A DNA stretch of 14,528 bases from NCBI GenBank assembly GCA_038213005.1, contig JBBQTU010000099.1, positions 1 through 14,528 on the forward strand, written 5' to 3'. Origin of the DNA: JBBQTU01 sp038213005. GTDB lineage: Bacteria > Planctomycetota > Phycisphaerae > Tepidisphaerales > Tepidisphaeraceae. Positions 6,445 through 12,266 of the stretch are shown one piece after another; within the stretch, counting starts at the first letter, position 1; each line of letters begins with the position of its first letter. A program made the translations under genes and the position numbers. The notes below the pieces were generated by a model. It was given only the letters and a program-made list of their open reading frames with translations, was not told where the DNA came from and ran no database searches.

Positions 6445-6525
6445 TTGGACTACCCGAAGGCCGCCGAAATGGCCGAGGGATCGTTTGTTGGCAACAAGGG
6501 GAAGACGCCCAGGCCAATCAGGTGA
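6445..6525 (+). other. Possible remnant of a short coding sequence
   Basis: Frame 1 here reads LDYPKAAEMAEGSFVGNKG and continues KTPRPIR to a TGA at 6523-6525, immediately preceded by ATG-TAG at 6439-6444. The composition looks protein-like, and a broken or TTG-started mini-gene is possible. There is no ribosome site or family match to support it. Confidence 0.15.
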
Positions 6526-6546
6526 CGCGGCCATAACAGGATGTGT

Positions 6547-7143
6547 ATGCGCAGGGTATCTGGACCTTCTCGACGCTCGCTCGTGGCCGCCTGGCGGCTG
6601 GGGCGAAAGCTGGCACGGCAGGAACCGCGGCTTCGGCCGCGCCTGCGTGAAGCCCTGCACTTCTCACGCTACGACGAGTTTCGCCTCGCTCATCGCTGCA
6701 CCTTGGAGAATACGCACCTGTTTCCACCATGGGAGCAGCGCATCCAGAAGCTGGCCGAGAGCGAAGGGTATCGCGTCGGCTATAACCTGGACAAAACCAG
6801 CAGGGTCTGGGACGACTTCTTCACCTTCATCTTCACGCCGATTAAGAACGCGTTCTGGCTCGGATGGGAAGAATCCCGCCAACTCGAGGCCCTGTACAAG
6901 CACAGACGCAGCAGCCTTGCCCAGGGCAACAAGGCGCTGACGACCGCGGCCGACGTGTTCCGTGTCGCAGAAGTGCCGCCGACACTGCCAGAGGCTTCGG
7001 TCGAAGAACTCAGCGAAGAAGACCGCTGGGACTCGATCGCCGAGAAGCTCTTTGACGACCTCGAGGGCGACAGGAACGAGCGCATCTGGGAGATGCCCGA
7101 AGCCGTGTCGGCTGGTGCCAAGGCGAAGGTCGGGAAGACGTAG
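6547..7143 (+). CDS. Conserved-looking hypothetical protein, 198 residues
   Basis: I do not recognise a family. Codon use is strongly biased to G/C in third positions from about 6700 to the stop, as in the neighbouring genes, so it is very likely real. The first 50 residues are Arg-rich and basic. A middle part (52-125) is rich in aromatic residues and holds HLFPPWEQRIQKLAESEGY and FFTFIFTPIKNAFWLGWEES. The last 60 residues are acidic and helical (SVEELSEEDRWDSIAEKLF) before a Lys/Ala tail. The hydrophobic FFTFIFTPIKNAFWLGW run is too broken for a confident membrane helix and there is no signal peptide. I chose the ATG at 6547 because AGGA lies 5 bases before it; ATG 6541 is an alternative. 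It is divergent from the methyltransferase and convergent with rpmE. Confidence 0.65.
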   Translation: MRRVSGPSRRSLVAAWRLGRKLARQEPRLRPRLREALHFSRYDEFRLAHRCTLENTHLFPPWEQRIQKLAESEGYRVGYNLDKTSRVWDDFFTFIFTPIKNAFWLGWEESRQLEALYKHRRSSLAQGNKALTTAADVFRVAEVPPTLPEASVEELSEEDRWDSIAEKLFDDLEGDRNERIWEMPEAVSAGAKAKVGKT

Positions 7144-7191
7144 CGCGGCGCAGGCGTGGCAGCATTGCAGGGAACGCTCGTTGGAGTTCAA

Positions 7192-7220
7192 CCCCCGCCC
7201 AGCCTACCCCAAGGGGGCGG
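7192..7220. repeat. Dispersed G/C palindrome family, copy A (inverted)
   Basis: Read on the minus strand it gives CCCCCTTGGGGTAGGCTGGG followed by CGGGGGTTG. This matches copies at 9285-9324 and 9358-9391, which share CCCCCTTGGGGGAGGCTGGG and a GGGTTG tail. This copy is in the opposite orientation to the other two. Confidence 0.75.
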
Positions 7221-7238
7221 AGAAAGACCGGCACTTCC

Positions 7239-7279
7239 AAAAAGCCAGACCGCCGGGAAGCTGTATTCCCGGCGGTCTG
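7239..7279 (-). terminator. Rho-independent terminator of rpmE
   Basis: A perfect 14-bp stem, CAGACCGCCGGGAA (7246-7259) with TTCCCGGCGGTCTG (7266-7279), has a 6-base loop and is followed on the minus strand by GGCTTTTTGG. It begins 24 bases past the rpmE stop. It lacks a T-run on the plus strand. Confidence 0.85.
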
Positions 7280-7303
7280 CGTATGAATCGGATGGTTTTT
7301 TGC

Positions 7304-7543
7304 TTACTTGGCCGCGGGCTTGCCGCCGGCGCGCTGGAAGCTGTACGACCCGCCGAACTTCTTGCTGAAGCGCTCGACCCGGCCGGCCGTATCCACGAAC
7401 TTCTGCTTGCCGGTAAAGAACGGGTGGCAGGCGCTGCAGATGTCGACGCCCAGCTTCTTCTGGGTGCTGCGGGTGACAAAGGTGTTGCCGCAGGCACAGT
7501 GGACGTTGCAGATCTGATACTTCGGATGAATCTTGGCTCTCAT
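7304..7543 (-). CDS. rpmE: 50S ribosomal protein L31 (zinc-binding form)
   Basis: The 79 residues begin MRAKIHPKYQ, and CSACHPFFTGKQKFVDTAGR with RVERFSKKFG are the L31 signature. It is the zinc-binding (C+) form: Cys16 and Cys18 in HCACGN, and Cys36 and Cys39 in DICSACHP, correspond to the four ligands of E. coli L31; Cys12 is extra. The short C-terminal extension (QRAGGKPAAK) is common outside the enterics. L31 sits on the large subunit at the bridge to the 30S head. The ATG at 7543 has AGGAG about 7 bases upstream; an in-frame ATG at 7573 lacks family similarity. A possible promoter lies at 7641-7669 and a strong terminator follows, so rpmE is probably its own transcription unit. Confidence 0.95.
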   Translation of the reverse strand: MRAKIHPKYQICNVHCACGNTFVTRSTQKKLGVDICSACHPFFTGKQKFVDTAGRVERFSKKFGGSYSFQRAGGKPAAK

Positions 7544-7570
7544 GATGCTCTCCTGTTCTCCGGCGTGCGG

Positions 7571-7601
7571 CACAAATTGTGACGTCAGCCGTGAAATTGA
7601 C
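7571..7601 (-). promoter_or_regulatory. Short AT-rich dyads in the rpmE leader
   Basis: CACAAATTGTG (7571-7581) is a perfect 11-base palindrome. It is followed by the 8-base palindrome TGACGTCA (7580-7587), then GTGAAATTGAC (7591-7601). They lie 28-58 bases before the rpmE start, inside the predicted leader. They resemble the GTCAATTTGAC dyad at the cysK promoter. No regulator can be named. Confidence 0.3.
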
Positions 7602-7635
7602 TATGCCTCGGGGCAAACCTGCCCACGATGCGAGC

Positions 7636-7669
7636 CGGGTAGATTACCCGCTGGACGCCCCTGAGGCAA
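7636..7669 (-). promoter_or_regulatory. Putative rpmE promoter with a dyad over the -10 box
   Basis: On the minus strand TTGCCT (7664-7669) and TAATCT (7641-7646) are 17 bp apart, like the promoter at 964-992. The -10 lies inside the palindrome CGGGTA-GAT-TACCCG (7636-7650). A further pairing, GCCTCGGGGC (7605-7614) with GCCCCTGAGGC (7657-7667), encloses it. The dyad could be an operator, or an RNA structure in read-through transcripts from cysH. Confidence 0.35.
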
Positions 7670-7683
7670 CTGCCGCGAAAAGC

Positions 7684-8412
7684 CTACAGATTCGCCGAAT
7701 CCAGCGAGTTGAGGTTGATCCCGCATTCCACCTTGCCGGCGCCGGCCCACCGGCCGGACCGCTCATCATCGCCGGGCATGATCGGGCGCGTGCACGATAG
7801 CGGGTTGCAGCCGATCGACGAGTAACCCTTCTCACGCAGCGGGTGATAGGGCAGGTCGTGCTGCTTCATATACTGATGAATCTCCCGCCCTGTCCAGTTC
7901 AAGAGCGGCGAGACCGCATAGCACTGGTATCGCTGCGACCACTCAATGAATGTCCGCTGCTGCCGCGTGGCCGCCTGGTTGCGGCGGATCCCGCGCAGCC
8001 ATCCCAGCGGCGACAGGTCTCTGATCGCCCGCTCAAACGGCTCATTCTTGTTCGCCGTGCAGCAGCGATCCACATCCGTCCGCCACTTGGGATCGCCCTC
8101 CCCGGCCGACGCAAGATACGCGAACGGGTCCTGCCGCGTCCGATAGATCCAGACACTCAGGTTCAGCCGCCTGCGAAGCTGCTCCATGAAGCCGAACGTC
8201 TCTGGAAACAGGTATCCCGTGTCGACCATGATGACTTTGATGTCGGGCCTGACCGTGACGGCCATGTGCAGCAGGACGGCCGAGTCTGCACCGAAACTGG
8301 AGCTCATGATCAGCCGATCGCCAAACTGGGCACTGGCCCATTTGACGACGTCTGATGGCTGCGATTTCTCAAACAGCTCGTTATACGCCTGGATGTCTTG
8401 TTCTGCGATCAT
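7684..8412 (-). CDS. cysH: Phosphoadenylyl/adenylyl-sulfate reductase with Fe-S-type cysteines
   Basis: CysH reduces activated sulfate (PAPS or APS) to sulfite with thioredoxin. The 242-residue protein has the PP-loop SSSFGADSAVLLH (37-49), VDTGYLFPET (63-72), GIRRNQAATR (141-150) and the catalytic C-terminal Cys230 in KVECGIN. It also carries Cys117-Cys118 (DRCCTANK) and Cys202 with Cys207 (SIGCNPLSCTRP). Such a pair of cysteines plus a CXXC holds a [4Fe-4S] cluster in APS reductases and some Fe-S PAPS reductases; E. coli CysH lacks them. Here the second motif is CX4C, two residues longer than usual. Its first 32 bases overlap the 3' end of the PHP gene, so translation is probably coupled. 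With cysC upstream, PAPS is a likely substrate (inference). Confidence 0.92.
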   Translation of the reverse strand: MIAEQDIQAYNELFEKSQPSDVVKWASAQFGDRLIMSSSFGADSAVLLHMAVTVRPDIKVIMVDTGYLFPETFGFMEQLRRRLNLSVWIYRTRQDPFAYLASAGEGDPKWRTDVDRCCTANKNEPFERAIRDLSPLGWLRGIRRNQAATRQQRTFIEWSQRYQCYAVSPLLNWTGREIHQYMKQHDLPYHPLREKGYSSIGCNPLSCTRPIMPGDDERSGRWAGAGKVECGINLNSLDSANL

Positions 8413-9283
8413 TGGAACATCTCGTCACAACAGCATCAAAACACGCCCGCGGAATTCGCCTGCCCCCGCAAAAGCCGAAATCGATGGCCTTCTTGCTTCG
8501 GCCGTGGTAATCCGAGCCGCCGGTCTTCAGCAGGCCAAACCGCTCGGCCAACTGCGTACACAGCGTAATCTGCCTGGCATCGTGATCGCTGTGCATCACC
8601 TCAATGCCCGCCAGCCCCTGGTCCACCAGGCTCTTCACGATCGTCTCCAACTCCGCATCGTTGCCGCAGCGAAGCTGCACCGGATGGGCCAGCACGCAGA
8701 TGCCGCCGGCCTGTCGGATCAGTTCAATCGCCCGCCTCGCCGGCAGGCGCTCCTTGTCGAAATACGCCAGCCCCCCCTGCCCCAGAAACTTGTCAAAGGC
8801 ATCCTTCACCGACCGCACATGCCCCTTGCGAATCAGTATCTGCGCCAGGTGCGGCCGGCCAACCACATTCCCGCCCGCTTCCTTCTCCCACTCGTCCATC
8901 GTCACCGCAATACCCGCCGCGTTGAGCTTGGCGATCATCTGCGGATTGCGATTGTCCCGAGCTTCGATCAACTGCCGCGTCAGGGCCTGAAGGTCCTCGC
9001 TTTGCGGATCGACGCCATACCCCAGCAGATGCAGCGTGCCCGGCGAACGAAACTCGCAACTGATCTCGATCCCACTGATGAAATCAATGCCCAACCGCTC
9101 CGCCTCGGCCGACGCTTCAGCAACCCCCGCCACCGTGTCATGATCGGTCAGCGACATCGCGCTGACACCCGATCGCTGGGCCAGTTGCACCACCTCGACC
9201 GGTGGCAGCGAGCCGTCAGACGCGGTCGAATGGCAATGAAGATCGCAGTAGCCCGTGTCGGTAGTCATGAGTTCGCCAATCAT
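8381..9283 (-). CDS. PHP-domain phosphoesterase, likely nucleoside 3',5'-bisphosphate phosphatase / RNase AM type
   Basis: The protein has 300 residues with all PHP metal-site motifs: DLHCHS (14-19), TDHD (46-49), Glu73 in SGIEIS, His145 in GRPHLA, His200 in VLAHP, and GSDYH (256-260). Layout and length match the YciV/RNase AM group, whose characterised members remove the 3'-phosphate from nucleoside 3',5'-bisphosphates such as PAP or trim RNA 5' ends. It lies between cysC and cysH and overlaps cysH by 32 bases, so it may do the job of CysQ by removing PAP. The ATG at 9283 has GGGAGG 4 bases upstream, but that box is the end of a dispersed palindrome; ATG 9268, five codons on, is a close alternative. 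A further upstream ATG (9397) would translate the repeats and is rejected. Confidence 0.87.
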   Translation of the reverse strand: MIGELMTTDTGYCDLHCHSTASDGSLPPVEVVQLAQRSGVSAMSLTDHDTVAGVAEASAEAERLGIDFISGIEISCEFRSPGTLHLLGYGVDPQSEDLQALTRQLIEARDNRNPQMIAKLNAAGIAVTMDEWEKEAGGNVVGRPHLAQILIRKGHVRSVKDAFDKFLGQGGLAYFDKERLPARRAIELIRQAGGICVLAHPVQLRCGNDAELETIVKSLVDQGLAGIEVMHSDHDARQITLCTQLAERFGLLKTGGSDYHGRSKKAIDFGFCGGRRIPRACFDAVVTRCSNDRRTRHPGV

Positions 9284-9284
9284 T

Positions 9285-9324
9285 CCGCCTCCCAACCTCC
9301 CCCTTGGGGGAGGCTGGGAGGCGG
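9285..9324. repeat. Dispersed G/C palindrome family, copy B (complete)
   Basis: Two 19-base arms (9285-9303 and 9306-9324) pair at 18 positions around TT, with a single A/C mismatch. The minus-strand end of this palindrome abuts the PHP start codon and provides its Shine-Dalgarno-like GGGAGG. Confidence 0.85.
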
Positions 9325-9357
9325 GTTGAGTTCCGGTACGCAATGCCACCTCTTGCT

Positions 9358-9391
9358 CCTCCCCCTTGGGGGAGGCTGGGAGGGGGTTGGG
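9358..9391. repeat. Dispersed G/C palindrome family, copy C (half)
   Basis: CCTCCCCC-TT-GGGGGAGG (8-bp arms) is followed by CTGGGAGGGGGTTGGG. It matches the loop and 3' half of copy B in the same orientation, 33 bases after it, within the cysC-PHP gap. Confidence 0.8.
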
Positions 9392-9417
9392 TTCCATATC
9401 CTCGCACCTTCGCCAAC

Positions 9418-10023
9418 CTACGCCTGCAGATACCCGTGGTCCTGCAGATAAGCCAGGATCTCGGTCGCCGATTGCTCCGGCGTCAGGCGGTCTGTATCCA
9501 GCGTGATCTCTGCCCGCGTTGGCTCTTCATAGGGATCATCCACGCCGGTGAACCCTTTGATCTCCCCCGCCATCGCCTTTTTATACAAGCCCTTGGGATC
9601 GCGATTCTGCGCCGTCAGCAGCGAGACCTTCACATACACCTCGACGAAATCGCCCGCACCCAGATTCACTCGCACCGCATCACGGTCTGCCCGATACGGA
9701 CTGATGAAGCTGGCAAGGATGATCACGCCGGCATCGGTGAACAGCCTCGCCACCTCGCCAATCCGGCGGATATTCTCAGCCCGATCCTCAGGCGAGAAGC
9801 CCAGGTTCTTGTTAAGCCCATGCCGGATGTTGTCGCCGTCCAGCCGATAGGTGTGCCGACGCCGCTCGAGCAGGAGGCTCTCAAGCAGGCACGCAATCGT
9901 GCTCTTGCCCGCCGCCGACAAGCCCGTCAACCAGACCGTCACGCCTTTCTGCCCAAGCAGACGCTGACGATCCTGCCGACGCACCTGCCCGTCGTGCCAT
10001 GTGATGTTGGTAGCCTTTAACAC
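9418..10023 (-). CDS. cysC: Adenylyl-sulfate (APS) kinase
   Basis: CysC phosphorylates APS with ATP to give PAPS. The 201-residue protein has the family opening ATNITWHDGQV, the P-loop GLSAAGKS (34-41), LDGDNIRHGLNKNLGFSPEDR (61-81), and FISPYRADRDAVR (106-118) with the conserved Ser108. It continues with DPKGLYKKA (142-150), GFTGVDDPYEEP (157-168) and a C-terminal helix. Length is normal for a stand-alone APS kinase, so it is not fused to an ATP sulfurylase domain. The start is GTG at 10023; the out-of-frame ATG at 10024 runs into a stop at once. The gene follows cysK by 46 bp and precedes the PHP gene across a 134-bp gap filled with repeats. A single transcript from the cysK promoter is likely. 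Confidence 0.95.
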   Translation of the reverse strand: MLKATNITWHDGQVRRQDRQRLLGQKGVTVWLTGLSAAGKSTIACLLESLLLERRRHTYRLDGDNIRHGLNKNLGFSPEDRAENIRRIGEVARLFTDAGVIILASFISPYRADRDAVRVNLGAGDFVEVYVKVSLLTAQNRDPKGLYKKAMAGEIKGFTGVDDPYEEPTRAEITLDTDRLTPEQSATEILAYLQDHGYLQA

Positions 10024-10031
10024 ATTCTCTA

Positions 10032-10058
10032 CTTCGAATTTCGTGCTTCGAATTTCGT
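10032..10058. repeat. Tandem 14-base repeat between cysK and cysC
   Basis: CTTCGAATTTCGT occurs at 10032-10044 and again at 10046-10058, a 14-base period with two near-perfect units. It ends 11 bases before the cysK stop codon. On the minus strand this tract lies directly upstream of the cysC GTG start. Confidence 0.7.
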
Positions 10059-10069
10059 CCCTTTTTTGC

Positions 10070-11032
10070 CTAGTCCTGCTCGAACAGTGCCGTGCTGAGA
10101 TAGCGTTCGCCGATCGAGGGAAGGATCGCCACGATCATCTTGCCCTTGTTGGCCGGCTCGGCCGCAAGCTGAGCGGCCGCACACATCGCCGCGCCGCTGC
10201 TGATCCCGCAGAACACGCCCTCTTCCTTGTGCAGGCGGCGTGCCCACGCGATCGCGTCCTCGTCGCTCACCGGCACGATCTGGTCCACCACGCCCATATT
10301 CAGGTTGCGCGGAACAAAGCCGGCCCCGATGCCCTGGATCTTGTGCCGACCCGGCTTGATGGGCTCGCCAGCCTTGGCCTGCGCGATCACCGGCGAAGCC
10401 ACTGGCTCAACAGCAACCGCCCTGAACGACGGCTTGCGGCTCTTGATCACTTCAGCGATGCCGCTGAGCGTGCCCCCCGTTCCCACGCCCGCGACGAGGA
10501 TGTCGATCTTACCGTCCGTGTCGGCCCATATCTCCTCGGCCGTCGTCTTGCGGTGAATCTCCGGGTTGGCCGGGTTGTCAAACTGCTGAGGCATATAGCC
10601 CGTCTTGTTCTGCGAGACGATCTCCTGCGCCTTGGCAATCGCGCCCTTCATCCCCTCGGCCGCCGGCGTCAGCACCAATTCAGCGCCCAGCGCCTTCAGG
10701 AGCTTCCGACGTTCGATGCTCATCGACTCCGGCATCGTCAGGATGAGCTTGTATCCGCGGGCCGCGCACACAAACGCCAATGCGATGCCCGTATTGCCGC
10801 TGGTCGGCTCGATAATCACCGTGTCGGCCTTGATCTTGCCTTCCCGCTCCCCGGCTTCGATCATCGCCAGACCGATACGGTCCTTCACGCTCGACAGCGG
10901 ATTGAAAAACTCGCACTTCACCAGCACCGTCGCATGATCCTTGGGCACCAGACGGTTGATCCGAACCAGCGGCGTTCCGCCAATCGTCTGGGTAATGTCA
11001 TCATAAATCCGGCCATGCGGTCGTACTGCCAT
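10070..11032 (-). CDS. cysK: Cysteine synthase A (O-acetylserine sulfhydrylase)
   Basis: This PLP enzyme makes cysteine from O-acetylserine and sulfide. The 320-residue protein carries IGGTPLVRINRL (17-28), the PLP lysine Lys50 in NPLSSVKDRIG, the substrate loop TSGNTG (77-82), PESMSIERRKLLKALGAEL (101-119), the phosphate-binding GTGGT (184-188), QGIGAGFVP (233-241), and the PLP-nitrogen serine region GISSGAA (276-282). Length and order match CysK rather than cystathionine beta-synthase. The ATG at 11032 has AAAGGAG 8 bases upstream. It is the first gene of the likely cysK-cysC-PHP-cysH transcript, with its own promoter at 11105-11133. The 3' gap to cysC is short (46 bp) and holds a tandem repeat. 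Confidence 0.96.
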   Translation of the reverse strand: MAVRPHGRIYDDITQTIGGTPLVRINRLVPKDHATVLVKCEFFNPLSSVKDRIGLAMIEAGEREGKIKADTVIIEPTSGNTGIALAFVCAARGYKLILTMPESMSIERRKLLKALGAELVLTPAAEGMKGAIAKAQEIVSQNKTGYMPQQFDNPANPEIHRKTTAEEIWADTDGKIDILVAGVGTGGTLSGIAEVIKSRKPSFRAVAVEPVASPVIAQAKAGEPIKPGRHKIQGIGAGFVPRNLNMGVVDQIVPVSDEDAIAWARRLHKEEGVFCGISSGAAMCAAAQLAAEPANKGKMIVAILPSIGERYLSTALFEQD

Positions 11033-11098
11033 GATGTGTCTCCTTTGTTCGCCAGAGTTCTCCAGCGGCCACCCCGAAAGCCGGGATAACCCTTATTC

Positions 11099-11139
11099 CT
11101 ATAATTCATAGAGGGGTTGCACGGGATTGTCAATTTGAC
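11099..11139 (-). promoter_or_regulatory. cysK promoter with dyads over both boxes
   Basis: On the minus strand a perfect TTGACA (11128-11133) is followed after 17 bp by TATGAA (11105-11110), with a start near 11098 and a leader of about 65 bases. The palindrome GTCAATTTGAC (11129-11139) covers the -35. The near-palindrome CTATAATTCATAG (11099-11111) covers the -10. This arrangement suits repression of the cysteine operon, but which regulator binds is unknown. Confidence 0.6.
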
Positions 11140-11186
11140 CATGCCCAAATGACGCTAAACCATTGCGGGCTAAGCCTTCCAATAGA

Positions 11187-11984
11187 TCATCTCGGTTGGC
11201 CGCAATCTCCAGCGACGGACGACGGACCGTGATTCTGCCGCAGACTCATCTCACCCGTTGGGCTCGCCGTCACGATCGCGAACGCCGCCTGCTGAACGTT
11301 ATCGCCTTCGACGAGGGCCGGCAGCGTGATATAACGAATCCCCTTGATGACCGTCTCCGCCCCGCCGTGCTCATGCCCCTGAAACACCGCCCGCACCCGC
11401 CCGCTCTCCTCCAGAATCGCCCGAATCGCCTCGGCATTGGCAACGCCAAACGGCGGGGTCACATCCAGCCGCTGGTGAATCAGCACCAGCGCCGGCGTCC
11501 GGGCCACCGCCAGATCCGCCCGCAGCCAGCGAACCTGCTCCTCACTGACCAGCGCATCGGTCCAGTCGTTATTCCGTCCGCCATAGGGCACACCATCGCC
11601 CCGGAAACAGCCGTCCAGAAAAACCAGATGCCACCCCTTGAGATCCAGACACCCCCATGTCGCCGCCTGATCCGTGACCGGCCCCGCCAGCCGCTGGTAC
11701 ACCTCCCGCGTCAACGTCCACAGGCAATGGTTCCCCGGCGTCAGACGAACCGGAACCCTCACCCGCCCCAATTCGGCGCAGACACCCTGAAGATACGCAG
11801 CCTCCTCAGCCATGGTGTCGGCCGAGTCGACCAGGTCGCCCAGGCCGATCACCGCATCGACCCCCTCCGCCGCAAAGGCATCCAAGGCGACCCGCAACTT
11901 GGCGATCCCAAGGTGACAATGCCGCGTCCCCTCACGCACGCCCGACGCGTAGTGTACATCCGTGAAAAGGCCCAGTGTGAGCAT
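11187..11984 (-). CDS. Calcineurin-like metallophosphoesterase
   Basis: The 265-residue protein has the dinuclear metal-site motifs in order: Asp9 and His11 in LFTDVHYA, Asp50 in GLGDLVD, Asn85-His86 in TPGNHC, His170 in LVLIHQRLD, and His204/His206 in FQGHEHGG. This is the class III cyclic-nucleotide phosphodiesterase / ADP-sugar-pyrophosphatase-like branch of the metallophosphoesterases. The usual GNH(D/E) has Cys instead of the acidic residue. There is no signal peptide, so it should act in the cytoplasm on an unknown phosphoester or nucleotide. The ATG at 11984 begins MLTLGLFTDV as expected, but has no clear ribosome site. It is upstream of cysK on the same strand, but cysK has its own promoter, so a shared function should not be assumed. 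Confidence 0.88.
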   Translation of the reverse strand: MLTLGLFTDVHYASGVREGTRHCHLGIAKLRVALDAFAAEGVDAVIGLGDLVDSADTMAEEAAYLQGVCAELGRVRVPVRLTPGNHCLWTLTREVYQRLAGPVTDQAATWGCLDLKGWHLVFLDGCFRGDGVPYGGRNNDWTDALVSEEQVRWLRADLAVARTPALVLIHQRLDVTPPFGVANAEAIRAILEESGRVRAVFQGHEHGGAETVIKGIRYITLPALVEGDNVQQAAFAIVTASPTGEMSLRQNHGPSSVAGDCGQPR

Positions 11985-12040
11985 GGGCGGAGTTTAGTCG
12001 ATCCTTCGCCCAATCTCATGCCCCACAAGCCGCCCAACAA

Positions 12041-12114
12041 ATCGGGTAGGAGGCGGTCTTGTCGGCGCCCGTCCTCCCACACCACCGCAACCACTCAGCG
12101 CATCCGGCGGTTCC
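12041..12114 (-). other. Structured element resembling a group II intron 3' end (D5-D6), decayed
   Basis: On the minus strand, GGAACCGCCGGATGCG begins a stem in which ACCGCCG (12105-12111) pairs with CGGTGGT (12081-12087). A second stem follows: GGAGG-A-CGG (12069-12077) with CCGCCTCC (12049-12056), then TACCCGAT. A hairpin starting GGAACCG, then GTGGGAGG, then a second hairpin ending CTCCTACC is the layout of bacterial group II intron domains 5 and 6. The first loop is irregular and no reverse transcriptase lies upstream, so at best this is a remnant. The rest of 11985-12266 holds nothing else I can support. Confidence 0.3.
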
Positions 12115-12266
12115 ATTCAACGCTTTAGCTTCGCATATCTCTGAGCGATATTCACCAATCAGAAAGTCGCTCGCCAAATGTCCTTCATCCGGGCCGCGCC
12201 GGGTTGCCGCCATGGCGCACCTGTACACGGGCGAGGCAAGGATCTCTGGAAGGGCAGCAACAGGCA

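Noticed and set aside
7144..7303. CRISPR-like repeats
   Set aside because: The palindromes in this window are single scattered copies with no regular spacers; no cas gene is present.
9283..9397. N-terminal extension of the PHP protein from ATG 9397
   Set aside because: The extra 38 residues are a translation of the two dispersed palindromes and not a protein segment.
8186..9451. 421-codon open frame on the plus strand
   Set aside because: It lies antisense to cysH and the PHP gene, both of which have all family motifs, and its own product resembles nothing. High GC content keeps antisense frames open.
10001..11089. 362-codon plus-strand open frame
   Set aside because: Antisense shadow of cysK.
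11140..11240. Possible frameshifted C-terminus of the metallophosphoesterase (ITVRRPSLEIAANRDDLLEG in another frame)
   Set aside because: The alternative frame has no natural stop before running through the cysK promoter, and I cannot recall a matching family C-terminus.
11163..12128. 321-codon plus-strand open frame
   Set aside because: Antisense to the metallophosphoesterase, whose metal motifs are intact; the peptide is Arg/Pro-rich with no recognisable domain.
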